Shown: in pieces, positions 1 through 12,735 of the stretch | Layout of the letters: every line of letters begins with the position of its first letter | How positions within the stretch are numbered: the stretch's first letter is position 1 | NCBI RefSeq assembly: GCF_032854445.1 | Contig: NC_088301.1 | Span: 45,255,116-45,319,115, forward strand | Length of the DNA: 64,000 bases | Origin: Liolophura sinensis | Taxonomy: Eukaryota > Mollusca > Polyplacophora > Chitonida > Chitonidae | Direction: 5' to 3' | The notes under the pieces: generated by a model | Seen by the model: the letters and a program-made list of their open reading frames with translations, nothing else | The model's database searches: none | Told to the model about the DNA's origin: nothing | Translations under genes and position numbers: made by a program

Positions 1-1329
1 AGGCAACAAAAAAATCTGTCTCAAGCTAGGAAAATTTTCTAATTAAGGAACTTCAGAAAACCTAGGGCGCCAAATGGAAACCAGTTTGGAACTGCAATGA
101 ACACTTTTTACGCTTTATTCAGATATCAATCATTTCACCACCTAATAATGCTGTCAAGTTGTAAGACTGGGAGAGTTATTTGTCCAGACATTGGTCAGTC
201 GAAAGGCCCCGACACATTTAATATGCACGGTCATACGCTTTACGTGACGGAAATACGTGTTGACAGCTATACAGGAGTGTTTGAGAACAAACGACTTTAC
301 TATTACTTGTCCACGAATGTGTGCAGGCAAGGGGTTCCAAACTATGCCCTTTGTAACACAGTAACAATATCGCTAACAAACTCAAGAGCTGCAAATGCCA
401 GTTGTAGATTCCAACACATTCACACCACCAATGAAGAAAGCTTTCTCCCTGCCCGCACCAGGTGCTTCAACCAATCATTTTAATCATAGGTCAGCAATGT
501 GATATTGATTCATCTTAGAAATCGACAACTTTTCTCGGCCCTGTGTATGGCGGAGAGGTCATTGAAATGACAGCTACATAGAACTGGCAGCTTTTTAATG
601 AGACCTTCACTGGATTCAAGTTCAATTAAATAGTACATAGCTTAACTGGGACAGGGTCTTGCCCCGCAAGGCACAGAGAGCAATATCGCTCCCTGAATCC
701 TATAATGCAATTTAGAACATGGAGACCTGTCAAGACTCTCTTATGTATACGGGACAGTTGGAAGTCGCAATAAGCCAGAGCAGACCACCAATCACTTTTT
801 TCTCTTCTACCGTTGGAGTCCAAGTCAGGATTGCTGCCGAGTGTACTTCATGTATCTTTTATGTACATGGCAAATAGCGTGAGGCGTTAATCTCCACGTA
901 AATTGGGTTCGATTTTTGTCACTCTAGTGGCAATAGGATTTGACAATATGGACTTCAGTCAAAAAAAATCAGATTAGAAAAGCAATTAAAGAACAAGTCC
1001 AAGCTTCCTGTCACATATAAGACTTTATTAAACTCAGATGCAATCACTGCTGTAGAGTTAAATAACTGGAAACTTTATTTTCCACTTGCCTTACATTGAA
1101 CCATAAAAAAAAGCCCAAATGTATACTTTACATGTACTCAACTACATGAGTTTTGTTCAGGTTTATATAAGTGTCTGTTGAACTCCTGTTGCAAGAAGAC
1201 TCACAGTGAGAAAAACTCACCAAGAGTTTAGGTGAACACAACATATGTCCCAACAAATGCATCTGTTTGAACTGAATTAAAGAATACCAGCAGCAATGTG
1301 GGGAGCATAACTGCTGAGGGAAATCTTCA
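1..1329. other. No recognised gene; AT-rich sequence
   Basis: I see no splice-flanked or recognisable coding sequence here. Between about 97 and 483 both strands are unusually free of stops: about 128 codons on +, about 100 codons in one frame on -. Neither translation resembles a family I know. It could be part of an exon or UTR of a gene off the left edge, or chance. Confidence 0.4.
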
Positions 1330-2290
1330 TTGGTGTTGATGATAGGTATGTGGTTACCATGAAAGTCGCGCAAGTGGACAAATGTGTCCACCACAAATGA
1401 AAACTTTATGTGGAAAACAGTGGGAGTTGTAGCCTGGATATGAAATTATTTCTTTTCATATAGTATATATAGGTAAAATGGCTCACCTATAGTCTGGTTA
1501 CTATGACAACCATGAAAACAGACATATGTGAGTCGTGACACTCACTGTATCTATGTATCCACCCAAAATTAAAACTCTCTGTGGAAAACTCTTTGAGTTA
1601 CAGCCCAGACACAAAATCGTATCTATTTCTTTAGTATACATAGGGAAATGGCAATCTGGTAGCCATTACCACCCCGGAAATATACAAATGTGAGTCATGA
1701 CACATCATCATCTGTTTATGTATGCATCCACCAAAAATGAAAACTGTACATAGAAAACAGTTGAGTAAAAGCCCGGACACAAAATCATCTCTACTTATAT
1801 AGTATACATAAAGAAATGGCAATCTGGTAGCCATTACCACCTTGGAAATAGACAAATGTGAGTCATGACACATCATCATCTGTTTATGTATGCATCCACC
1901 AAAAATGAAAACTGTACACACAAAACAGTTAGAGTAAAAGCCCGGACACAAAATCATATCTATTTATATAGTATACATAGTGAAATGGTAATCTGGTAAC
2001 CATGACAACAGCAGAAATGGACAAATGTGACTCGTGACACATTGTCATCTGTGTATGTATGGATCCACCAAAAATGAAAACTGTACACAGAAAACAGTTG
2101 GAGTTATAGCCCGGACACGAAATCATATCTATTTATAAAGTCTATATAAGGAAAATGGCTATTTCATTACCATAACAACCGCAAAAATGGACAAATGATA
2201 TCGTCAGCTGTGTATCTATATATCCACCAAAAATTAAAACTCTATGAGGAAAACTCTTGGAGTTATAGCAGGGACACAAATACAGACAGA
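1330..2290. repeat. Satellite, about 169-bp unit, five to six copies
   Basis: The motif CCCGGACACAAAATCAT and its variants recur at about 1432, 1604, 1772, 1941 and 2110, spacings of 172, 168, 169 and 169. A degraded unit starts near 1330 and the array fades out near 2290. Each unit also contains an AGTATACATA segment, a GTGAGTCATGACAC segment and a CCACCAAAAATGAAAACT segment. The middle units (1630-2130) are the most alike. Minus-strand translation gives a run containing LCTVFIFGG repeated, but 169 is not a multiple of three, so this is a by-product of the repeat and not a gene. Confidence 0.9.
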
Positions 2291-3873
2291 TGTCTGAGAG
2301 ACGGGGGCATAAAAAAATCATTTTAAGCCAAAATTTATTACACTTTAATAAGCACTTCATTATTAAGCTAGGCTCTGAGGTAAAATTCAGTTAATGTGGA
2401 CACATGAATGCATAACTTCAGCCCAATACTTAAATTGCTTTAATTAATATAATTAAGTAATCAATATGCACACATGCAGGGGATCATTGATGAAACATTA
2501 CTCTCATGTTATTGTTTTCACTAAATCCAAAACCTGAGCTCTAATATATTCAGCGTTCGTTGAGATACCATCCTTGATATTTGCCTTAAAATTGCTTTAA
2601 CTGTTTACTAATGCTCAGAGCATGGTATTTAAGCAATCAATGTGCTTTGTACAGGGATGCTAAAAACATTACATAATAATATATCGTACCCATATCAAAC
2701 AGAGTATCACTATCTCAAGACATCGACTGTTTGAAGATGACAACTCATATGATGAATTTTAATATAAGAATATTTCCTACAAAACAAACTAGTCTTTGTT
2801 GCTCTTGTGACGAATACTTGGACAGCAGGGACATTCATATTACCAACAGTTCTTACCCTAGACCCACAAAAGGAACTATATAACTTGGATGCCTGTACGC
2901 TGTAAACAGTTATTTCAATGTAATGTCATTTATTACAGCATTCCTATGAGGGTCATGATAAGCTGATCGTAAGTATTTTGGTCTTCCGATATGGCAAATC
3001 CTCCAACAACTACCATTAACGATCCTTCACCACTCCCTTGTGGGCTTAAATGTACTTGCCGATGGATGTTTGCTAATAGGCCACACTACAACGTCAATCA
3101 TGGCAAAAAAACTGATCTTATCATGATTCTGGAAACCCAGTTTAAAAATCATGAATGTCAGAGAAAAAATATCCAAAATTCTTCACTCTACACATTTCTG
3201 TTTTTCTGTTTTATTTTTTGTTTTTTAGAAAACATTGTAGGGCATCTATCTATTACATGGAAATCAATGGATGGCAAAAAATACATAAATTGTGCACACA
3301 TATATCAGAACATTCTCATGATGATTTACTGTGTGTCAACATTTTAATAATACATGTGCACTCTGCCATGTGCAAACAATAGTATTTTAAATATTTGTGT
3401 TTAGTTTGTTTGTACATTAAAATTTTTGGAAGAAATTCATGTACTGCATCATCAGGATTTTTAGTAACAAACATATTCAAAAGAGTTGTGATGATGTCAC
3501 AAACGCACTTACCCGTATAATAATTATGGGAAGTTTTTCAATCAACAATCTCAACTTAATGTTGTCAAATAAAAATGTCTCTTTGGCACTTGTTTAAATA
3601 CATAATAAAAAGCTGTCTTTACATCTCCACTGCACACAACAATAATGTTAAAACATTCTGTGTGAATTTGTACAAGAAAGTGAACTGTTCTGTGTTTTGT
3701 GAATACATAATTAGCCTTTTAAAGCAAGATTTCAAACTAGATTGTTTTAAATGTTAAAATTTAGTCATTGTCATGAACAGTCTGAGCAAAATACTTGGGC
3801 AAAAAGTTCCAATCATCATCTTCTACCAGCTGTCACAGCTTTTACTTAATCCCATTTGTTATGCTTTTCTCTG

Positions 3874-3905
3874 TATAAAAAGGTAGCTAGGCCGTTTCAG
3901 ATTCG
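3874..3905 (+). promoter_or_regulatory. TATA box plus initiator-like core promoter
   Basis: TATAAAAAGG begins at 3874, and 25 bases after its first T the sequence TTTCAGATTC fits an initiator with A at 3899. The following bases (3900-3960) are more mixed in composition than the surroundings, as a 5' UTR might be. No coding exon follows that I can recognise. TATA-like strings are common by chance in AT-rich DNA, so this is only a candidate. Confidence 0.25.
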
Positions 3906-5200
3906 ACTCAGAACCTGGAGCTGACCAACTGCAAAGCGATTACTTCTTCTTCATACAAAGCTGTCAGCATCTATCGTCAAAGCTTCCTACCAACTTTTTG
4001 GAGATCTAAGAAATCAATACCACAGAGACAGCGAAAACATTCTGGCTGTTCTATGCATGTCTTTATCACGAGAAAAATAAATGTCACTGTGTCACAGAAA
4101 CACTAAGCCATAACATATTATTCATAAAGCCAGTTGAAGAATTGCATAGGGAATGAACTACGCAGACGTCCACAGGGTGCTAAACCTTATTGGTGAATTA
4201 TGTCCATTTTAATCTTACACATTATAACCTGTCAGTTTGGTCTGTTCATCCACACACAAACACCTGCTAAATGCCAAAGTTTCAACTTAACTGTACCCAC
4301 TGAAACGAAAAATTTACCATCATACATATAGCTAAACCTCCGAAATTAGAGGACAGCTTAAAGGTATTTTTGGACATGAATATTTTGTTACCATTTTGAT
4401 TACATTTTGCCACAAGCCAAAGGGTCATTCATTTGAAGACACCTTAATTACTTCCTATAAATACAAAACAATAAAACCTGATTTCCATGAGATGTGTTAT
4501 ATCTACACAATGTTTTTGTATACTTACTCAACTAAAAGGAATGTTTTCACTAAAAATACTATTAAAGCACACAAGTCATAAGATCACAACACATCAGGTA
4601 TAAAGCATACCTTATCAATTTATGCAAACTGAAATATAAATTTGATGTAGTACTTAGTAATATGTTATAATACTTCTAGCATATGGAATAAATAAAATAT
4701 TTCTTACACAATACACGTATCTAACATGGTTTTGAGTTAAAAACGGAAGTCCTAAACAATAGCTTACACTGCTGTAAAATCTAAAGAATACTTCGTAATG
4801 ACCAATCTCAATATCCTAATTTCAAAGAAACCACCACAGCAAATCCCAACCAGTGATTCCAAAACGCATGAGCCATTAGTACATGAAATGCCAGCACTCT
4901 ATCTATAAATGGAGTAAGTTTGTCGATGCTGAGGAAATCAGAGTGGGGCCATCATTAAGAGATACACACCAAACTTCTGTAATTGGAGAGGAGTCGCGAA
5001 CACTGACCCAGACAGCTTTTAACAGAGCAACTCAAACCAGCCAGCAATCTTCATGACAAGACTCTCAACTTGGAGGTCATGTAAGGTCAAGGAGTGCTCC
5101 AGGCAAAACTTTTGACAACCCCTACTGGAGGACGCATCGCCAAGATCACGCAACGCGGGGATTGCGATCCATGTCATCAGCCAAATGGATTTACTTACAC

Positions 5201-5249
5201 TGTACATCTGAACAAACTTCTTTGACCACTTGAGATTTTCTATCACACT
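5201..5249 (-). other. Exon-like segment with consensus acceptor and donor
   Basis: On the minus strand a polypyrimidine run followed by CAAAG (just above 5249) and a donor GTAAGT directly after 5201 bound a 49-base open segment. It reads VIENLKWSKKFVQMYS when entered with two bases carried over. The segment at 6146-6228 ends in exactly that phase. I do not recognise the protein. Low confidence: the segment is short and could be chance. Confidence 0.2.
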
Positions 5250-6145
5250 TTGAAAAAAAAAGCCATTAAATACATTTTTGCATGAATGTTAAAGGGCAGC
5301 TGAGCACATCTGAAAGTTTTCTACTATGTTTCCCTTAACAATATATTTCAAGACACTAAAGCTACATGTATGTCACTACCATAAGCAAAGACAAACTCAG
5401 TGTTCTGACAAATCCTTCTTTCTGAGGCATAAGCGATTTTCAAAAGAATAAAAGTAAAATTTCCAAGAAATAATTTTCCCAAGTGTTCCACAATTCAATG
5501 AGAATTCACAAGATTTACACTCTCATCCTGACAGTCCTGGAGTGGAACATAACATCAACAGTAACTAAGAACTCTTAATGAACTTTACCATTGTTCTAAA
5601 TTACATTTGAAAACCACATCTTCAGTGGTCAGAGTGGTTGAAAAACCTTATCAAAATGCCAGCAGCAGAAATTTTGATTGGAAGGATTTGGCCAGACCAC
5701 TTCTGGTCAGAGAATGGTCATCAGAGAAGACAATTTGATGTGATTTTTACACCACTTAGTGTCTAAGGTGCTGCAGTTAGAGAAATCAATTTCCACTCTC
5801 TAGATTCTGCTCTTGTGGTGGAGCACACATCTTTCTCTCGTTTTTATCCCGATAAATTGATTTTCAATACAGTCTTTGGTTGGTAACTGTTCTGAGGGAT
5901 TCCCAGTCTGCTAGCTCCATTGTGGCCTGATGGAAATGGTCTGTGAATTCGGCAGGATGTAGTCCGTCTCTCTTGCTATTGCTTGTGTCTAAGCTTTAAT
6001 GCCATCTACGTGAGGAAGAACACTGATGAGGAATTAGTTTTTTGGTCTCGTGTTTATACCTGTCGGTAGGGACTGCCACTGAAGAGTCTTCACAGCTTGC
6101 GAACGAGCTACAGTGACATAGGTAAAAATAGTTACTGTAAACTGC

Positions 6146-6228
6146 TTACCTAGTGAAGCCACAGGAAAGCCTCCTTCTAAAGAAGAAATCAGGACTTTCC
6201 CCATTGAGACAATGGAGGCCTTCATCAA
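6146..6228 (-). other. Exon-like segment with GTAAGC donor
   Basis: Minus strand: CATTCCAG precedes the segment and CTAG/GTAAGC ends it. Two frames are open. The one that joins in phase to the segment at 5201-5249 contains FDEGLHCLNGESPDFFFRRR. The acceptor lacks a good pyrimidine tract. I do not recognise a family. Confidence 0.2.
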
Positions 6229-7376
6229 AACCTGGAATGCTACTTCAAATCCCTGCTCTAGTTGCTTTTGATATCACAAGCACACAAACCATCAACGAAA
6301 ATGAAATATAAAAAACAATCAAACTGAGAGTATTATTTCCAGATCCAAGTGTTCTTCATGAATGTACAACTTCCTTGTCCGAATTAGACGAATGATTGCT
6401 TACTAGTATTTGAATGCGATCCTCACCTCTAGAAGGTGCGGAAACATAACACTACACTGTGTAACTACATACTGATGAGAATACCATCATTAGACATATT
6501 AATAACATTATAAATGTAATGATACATGTAATTCCTTATTTTAGGTATTTTATCATTGTGAGTGTTTTTGACCCTGTAATCAAGATTTTTCCCTCATTTG
6601 CAACAATTTTCCTTATAGAAGTACCTGTAGTATCAAAATGTCTAAAACTTTTATCAAACAAAGTTGGATGTTATTCTACAGAGGCACATATTTAAATGAA
6701 CGTGAGAATTTCTCGAATTCACAGCTACATGTAGAAGATCAAAGATAACTCATACTTAAAAGTACTAGTATGTGTTACACACTATAGAACCACACAAAAA
6801 TACTGCAATGTAGGGTTTCGCAGAAAAAATCAGCAGATGCCCTGTCTTTACAGTCTGGTACACTTCAGGTACCAGTTTCAAGGCATGTCACCATCAAATG
6901 CTTCCAGCAAACATCCAGTAGCAGGCCTTTGGTACAATTTCTTTGATAATAAATGTTCCTTTTCCAGCTACTCATCATGACGTAACATCAAAGTTAAAGC
7001 AGGCCCTGATACAAGTAGTCCAACATAATACCCCTCTACCCCAATGATCACATTATGATTGCTGAACAATGATCAAGGTCAGCTCTCTGGGTCCCATTTT
7101 ACAAAGAGGGTGTATGATGCTGGGTCACATGTAACTACCATGGCCATGTATCTCTACAGAATGCAGCTATGTGCCACCTACACAATTATATATGATGTAA
7201 GTTACAGCCTCTTTGTGAAAAGAGTATCCAGATGACAAGTTCACTGAAACAAGCATGAACCACTGTATTTGTGTACTTCATACATAACTCTAAAAGTTAC
7301 GTCTCCTTTCTGTCCTTCATCCAACACAGAAAACACTCCAGTATCATACTGTTATATGCAATTGCTGGCTAACAAA

Positions 7377-7387
7377 CCTAGTTTCAA
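7377..7387. repeat. Target-site duplication, left copy
   Basis: CCTAGTTTCAA is found here and again at 7637-7647, exactly flanking the SINE between them. This is the hallmark of target-primed insertion. Confidence 0.85.
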
Positions 7388-7636
7388 TTTATTTATTTAT
7401 TTATTTGATTGGTGTTTTACACCGTACTCAAGAATATTTCACATATATGATGGCAGCCAGCATTATGGTGGTAGGAAACCAGGTAGAGCCCGGGGGAAAC
7501 CCACGACCATCCCCAGGCTGCTGCCAAACCTTTCCAGCATAAGCCGGACTTGAGCTCACAGCTACCGCATTGGTGAGAAACTCCTGGGTCATTACGCTAC
7601 TCTAGCGCACTAACCAACTGAGCCACGGAGGCAACG
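7388..7636 (-). mobile_element. Full-length tRNA-derived SINE (family 1)
   Basis: A complete copy in minus orientation. On the + strand it starts with the TTTA tail (the element's 3' end), then the GATTGGTGTTTTACACC core, a central AGCATTATGGTGG block and a tRNA-like head. Read on the minus strand, the head has an A-box-like TGGCTCAGTTGGTTAG (within 7605-7625) and a B-box-like GAGCTCAAGTCC (7546-7558), the two internal RNA polymerase III promoter elements. A perfect 11-bp target-site duplication flanks it. It does not encode a protein and would depend on a LINE for mobility. Fragments of the same family recur through the window. Confidence 0.9.
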
Positions 7637-7647
7637 CCTAGTTTCAA
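7637..7647. repeat. Target-site duplication, right copy
   Basis: The right-hand CCTAGTTTCAA of the SINE insertion, identical to 7377-7387. Confidence 0.85.
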
Positions 7648-9293
7648 CATATATATGTACATGTACAATGCATGACCAGCTCACTATCTATGTCCAGCCC
7701 AGGTGCTCTCATCTGCTTGTATATCTTGTGAGCTGTTAATAATGAAGCTGACAAAACTGTTAGCTCTGTTTAAAGTTTTACTGAAAGTCTCCAAGGCAAA
7801 AAGACTTTGTATTTCCCCATTGAAAAACTTTTGTTCCAACATGACACCGATCCATGCATATATATGTCATTCTGAACTTGTATAATATCTATACTCCTTC
7901 ACTCTATAAAATATAAAAGAACCCAACATCAACATCGGACATAGCCATAAGGTATTCAACAGAAGTACATGTAAGAGTAGTCAGCATAAAGTTGGAGCAC
8001 GCTTCTTCTTTCAGATGATGACTAAGAAAAGTTTCTACAGGTTCACAATTTCACTGAAAGGAGTCACAAACTTGAATTAGTGGTGAAGTCAACTTTGAGT
8101 TTGACAGAGATAGGAAAGGAAGGAATAGGTGAAGTCAAGATGAATGAAAACTGATTAACTTGTCAGGGGAAGTTCTCATTAAAACCGGGTGTTTATTCAT
8201 AACGTGATTGACATGGGATCATGCCATGCTCACTTTCACCATTGATGAGGGAAGGCACTTACAACAACACTTCTTTGCACCTCCAAAGGTTGAAGAGCAC
8301 TTAAGATGTCGTTCATGACAGGAGATCATATGATGCCTTCCGCCATGGCGTTAATCCTTGTGCAATCCTGTGACAGAAATACAAGTTGATATTTTTTCAC
8401 CTGTCAACTGGAATTATGTCAACATATCGCTTGTTGATGGCTTGCAGAAAATCCAATTAAAAACTTGAGCAGTGAGCTTGACAGCAGTATTCCGCAATTT
8501 CCATACCATCTGAATGAAAAACCCAAAACGAGGCTTCTGAATAAAAACCAAAAGGAAAAAACACATCCTCCATTCACTCAGTCAAGGTTCATTTCCACAA
8601 CAGTCGGCAGCAAAGAAAGCCAAGGCTCTCTTATTTAGAGGTGTACATTTTGGCAGCCTAATGTTCTATAAGCCAGCTACAGAGAGTTTATCTACAGCTT
8701 GGAATTATTCCTCTCGGAACTCAAAAACAATACTCATTTATATATCACATTTTCTACTGAAATTACAGAAAAGACTGATCATGCTTTAGATTCAGAATCT
8801 ATATTTTTCCCCTCATAAATTAAAAAAACAAAACATCCAAAACTCACTTAAAATTCCAAAATGAAGTATGCACCTCTTAGGCTAATTGATTGTAAAGTTG
8901 AGTACTTTCAAAAATAATGCGCAAAACATGCCTTCTCATTAACTGATAAATACTCAATTTGGTTTTCATTTTAAACTTTCTTCTTTCATTTCCTCTCTAC
9001 CATATGATCAGCAGTTGTACATCAGTTTGACGGTCATCCAATCAACCTACTTTCAGAAGATGTCTAGGTGAATGGCTATAAAGATGATTTATATCAGATC
9101 ATCTTGTCCTCTTAAGAAAAGAGAAGTCGACAGGGCAAATCTTAATCTGCAAACGTTCGAATGAATGTAGGTAATAATATGCACACGCTAAACAGTTTCT
9201 TAACAAAGACAAAAAAACATAATTAGGGTGCTCTTGCCTTCTTTTCTATATCTACTGGTAATCTACATCACACACACATACTTCCATCTCAGG
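7648..9293. other. No recognised gene
   Basis: AT-rich sequence with stops in all frames. No repeat, splice-flanked exon or RNA gene that I can support. Confidence 0.5.
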
Positions 9294-9413
9294 GGAAGGT
9301 CTTCCAGCAACTTGCTCTGCCTTGTTTCATCCCACTATAATGCTGGATGGCATCAAATAAGTGAAATATTCTTGAGTACTGGGTAAAACACCAATTAAAT
9401 CCAATAAATACAT
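9294..9413 (+). mobile_element. SINE family 1, 5'-truncated copy
   Basis: Plus orientation. It carries the ATAATGCTGG block, then AAGTGAAATATTCTTGAGTA, AAAACACCAATTAAAT and an AATAAATA tail. The tRNA-like head is missing. Confidence 0.85.
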
Positions 9414-10202
9414 TTCCATCTAGCTCAGCAGCATTCTTCATTAATGTGTACCAGGTTTCATAAATGATACTTGGCACACACATGTATAATATTTCCAGAA
9501 CGTGTATGTATGCACTCTCACCGAATCTAACATTTTCTGCTCTGCCATAGATGATGCATGCAATTTATGACATCCTTTAACAGGTTCCAGTTTTAAATTT
9601 CTGATTGCTATTTGCAATGAACATTAATCTTATTTTCCTAACAAGCCACAATCTACAGAAACAGCATTCCACCATCATCCATTTGAGAGTAATGAATCTA
9701 CACTAAAAAACTGTGAAAGGTGATACTTCTCTAATGGATGAAGCTTTAACTAAATTTCCACAATTAAGGTTTAGCATTTGAATGCTATCCTTAAAAAATG
9801 ACTATATGGATATCTCAGGTAGTGGCATTTTGCTCAAAAATACATTACACAGTAAATATGCAGAGGTGGATTTACCCACCAATTAATATCATACATTGGT
9901 CTTCATCTTGAATGGAACAACACACATGCTATAAAATAGATAACCCCATGATAAGACCTTGTAAGTCAGTTGCCAAAGTCCAATATCAAGGTTCAAAAAC
10001 TAAAAAACATGTAAATGTGGTACCCTGAGCTAGGACTTTGGTGGTGGAATGTAATCTTAACCTTCGTAAGACGAAAAGTGCAAATGACAATCAGGATTCA
10101 CAAGGAAAATAAAAAATCAACAGGTGTACATAATTTCAGACAAAAGTAGACACTATATGCAAATTAAATGTACTCCTGACTACTATTTTCTGACCGCCAT
10201 AA

Positions 10203-10253
10203 TGTAACTGTTTTGAGAATGTAACTGTTTTGAGAATGTAACTGTTTTGAGAA
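10203..10253. repeat. 17-bp tandem repeat, three copies
   Basis: TGTAACTGTTTTGAGAA is repeated three times without change, followed by a partial unit. Confidence 0.95.
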
Positions 10254-10279
10254 CAGTTATCAAAGGCAAAACAAACTCA

Positions 10280-10306
10280 GAATAGCCAAATTCTATTTGG
10301 CTATTC
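10280..10306. repeat. Perfect 11-bp inverted repeat
   Basis: GAATAGCCAAA and TTTGGCTATTC pair perfectly around the 5-base loop TTCTA. No T-tract or gene context gives it a role. Confidence 0.9.
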
Positions 10307-11295
10307 AAAGGAAAATTATGGTAATGACCTGGAAATCCAAGAGGGCTGGATTACCTAGCTGGATAACACAGAATGTCAAAAATCATCAACCCTCTCATTG
10401 CATACTTCAACACACTGTGCAAGCACAAACTATAGTGGTAAGGTGAAAAACTGTCCTACATATTTATGGTGGCAGGATTGCAACTGCCCGAAATCCAAGA
10501 CCACAGGGTTGAAAATTGATGTTAATCATTCCTTTGCTGATCTCCAGCCATAAAGTATAAACTTGCATCGCTGAAACATGTTTCAAATATGTAGTTGTAA
10601 GGAATGTAAGATGGATGCAAGGACACAAGGGTAGCATTTTGATGACTCATTTAATACAACATTTCAACAAGGAACAACAAAGGAAGATACAATGAGACAA
10701 TAGGCTAGTTACATGATTGGTAACAAATCATCTTGTCCAGGAGCAATGCATCAACAGATTGTTTATAGCAGTATTATTACAATGCGCAAGATGAACTGAT
10801 TTTGTAAAAAAATGAAAAGCAAAAAAAAAGGTGACAGATATAGTAAACCAAAATCTACACTGAAGGTGGTTATGGATGCAATTTAACCACAAGAAGTGGT
10901 ATTTCCTGTTCTTCTCTGACTCTTTGACACTAATTTTGTCATTTACTTCCTTTATCTCTGAAAAATATGAAAACACTTGAGCGCCCAGAGTAAAACCCAG
11001 CCTTTGGCAAGCTACTAATGAACTTTCCTGTGTCATATAATGCCAAAAAGATATACACACCATAATGGTAACAAGTGGTCATCAATAAATGTTACACTGC
11101 GTAAATAGCCACACAAACGTTATGGATCTCTTACTGTCGCCCATAAACATTCAGAGCAGAAAATCTACAGATTTCCTGCCTAAGGATGGGTTTGATCCCT
11201 AATGCTGTGTGTCCTTGATCAAGATTGAACTTCAGTCTCCCATTAAGTTATGAAGGGATACAGTAACCATATTGCATAAACTGATGATTGTGTCT

Positions 11296-11309
11296 GGGGG
11301 GGGGGGGGG
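11296..11309. repeat. Run of 14 G
   Basis: An uninterrupted homopolymer of G on the + strand, unusual in this AT-rich window and prone to length error. Confidence 0.95.
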
Positions 11310-12635
11310 CGTGTGAGCAGAAAGCCTATGTGTATAACCTTGAATTGAAAGATAACTGACCTAACTTGAGAATAAACTACAGTTTGAGACAAGCAAGATT
11401 TACTGACATCCCAACCCTGCTCAAGTTTCAATCCAGGAGAAAATCAAAATTGCATTTAGAAATCAATACTTTTGAGGTGTTTTCTCCTGAGAGAGAACAC
11501 GTCGTTCCCCTATTTTGCTGAGATGGATGAAAAAAAGGAAGAAGCAACAGTCTCCACTGCTGGCATTTTTCAGAAGCCCATCTATCTCAGGATATATTGG
11601 CTGAAGGTGACAAGATTTGCACCTCTTAAGAGTCAACAAATGGGCTGGAGAAGATAAGGGAAGTAATTATTCCCTCTCGCCTTGACCGCTGGACTACTGC
11701 AGATTTTAATTTTCTTTCCTGGATTCTGTGCCTGTTTGAATCAGGTTTTGCTTGATATCTGGCAAAGGTTGTAAATAGGAGGAGCCCACAAGATCACAAT
11801 GCGTGATACAGAAGAAAAAAAAAAGCATCCTCCAAACTGTGTAAATAATAACTCTGCGAGAGTCTCGTTATCATTTGCTTTGATTTGTGGCATCGAGCAA
11901 ACAAACCGGAAACCCTAGAAATACGTTTGTTCAGGGGAATATCTTTAAGATTGCTGTGATGAGACGGACACACGCACCACATAGAGCTGTGCCCTGCTGG
12001 TTAACAATATCACACCGCTACAGCATGATGCCTCAGCTTGCATCCAAAATATTACATTACAGCAGATCCATTGAGCCCTCTGATTTCCATACCAAAAAAT
12101 GTTAGTATTTAATAAGTATGTTGAGTTGGGTATCTAATGGGTTTCAATGAAATTCCGAGAGGCTTTGATATCCTAGATTTAAATCCTTGAAAGTGGTTAC
12201 ATTTCTGTGCCTCAATTCATTTTGTTGTTGTTTTACCTTTGAGTGTAACCTGACTGACTGTGGCTTCATTGTGTTGAGCTGTGCTTGCATGATCGATAGT
12301 TTTATTAAGTTATTACCTGCTAAGGGTGTTGCATTGTTTTTGTGGGATTCAGGTTACACTTCCCATTCGAATCCAATGACTTTTTTTTTAACCTTTGGAT
12401 TTTTCTCTTCTTTAGCCAGCATTATTTGCCCTACAAAATTATACTACAAATAGACCCACATGCATCGGTAACTATGATAATAGGAATAAATGTCTTCTTT
12501 TTTAAGCTGAGATGTACAAATGAGCATTGTCAAAATGAAATCATCACCATGTGAATATGCACAAGTCTTAGTTTATAGTTATTTTATCTATTTATGCAGT
12601 ACATTTTCACTTATACCATGGCTGCGGGTTTTATA

Positions 12636-12735
12636 CGTGAGTGAGTGAGTGCTTGGTGTTTAACAAATACACATGGGGGAAGCCATGGTTCCGGAGGTAC
12701 TCCACTGACACCACCACTTGATATAAATCATAGTG
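12636..12735 (-). mobile_element. Fragment of a second SINE-like repeat (GTGAGTGAGTGAG type)
   Basis: GTGAGTGAGTGAGTGCTTGG followed by TGTTTAAC resembles the tail end of a repeat common in mollusc genomes, which starts with GAGT repeats and a TTTACGCC-like core. The rest is too diverged to define borders. Identification is from general knowledge. Confidence 0.45.

Larger units (their letters stand above)
2291..7376. other. No recognised gene; promoter-like spot and weak exon-like segments
   Basis: Mostly AT-rich sequence with many stops. Two things stand out: a TATA-like motif with an initiator near 3874-3905, and a slightly GC-richer stretch at about 4880-6230 with exon-like segments on the minus strand. 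Both have their own entries. I see nothing else I can support. Confidence 0.4.
9414..12600. other. No recognised gene; simple repeats and one hairpin
   Basis: AT-rich sequence. It contains a short 17-bp tandem repeat (10203), a perfect hairpin (10280-10306) and a 14-base G run (11296-11309), each listed separately. No coding exon recognised. Confidence 0.5.

Noticed and set aside
97..483. 128-codon open frame at the left edge
   Set aside because: The opposite strand is nearly as open, no splice or start context is seen, and the translation resembles no family I know.
1631..2360. Overlapping minus-strand open frames with repeated LCTVFIFGG
   Set aside because: They are translations of the 169-bp satellite, whose length does not keep frame.
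7546..7636. Possible tRNA gene
   Set aside because: A/B-box-like sequences belong to a SINE head with a target-site duplication. No full cloverleaf is visible.
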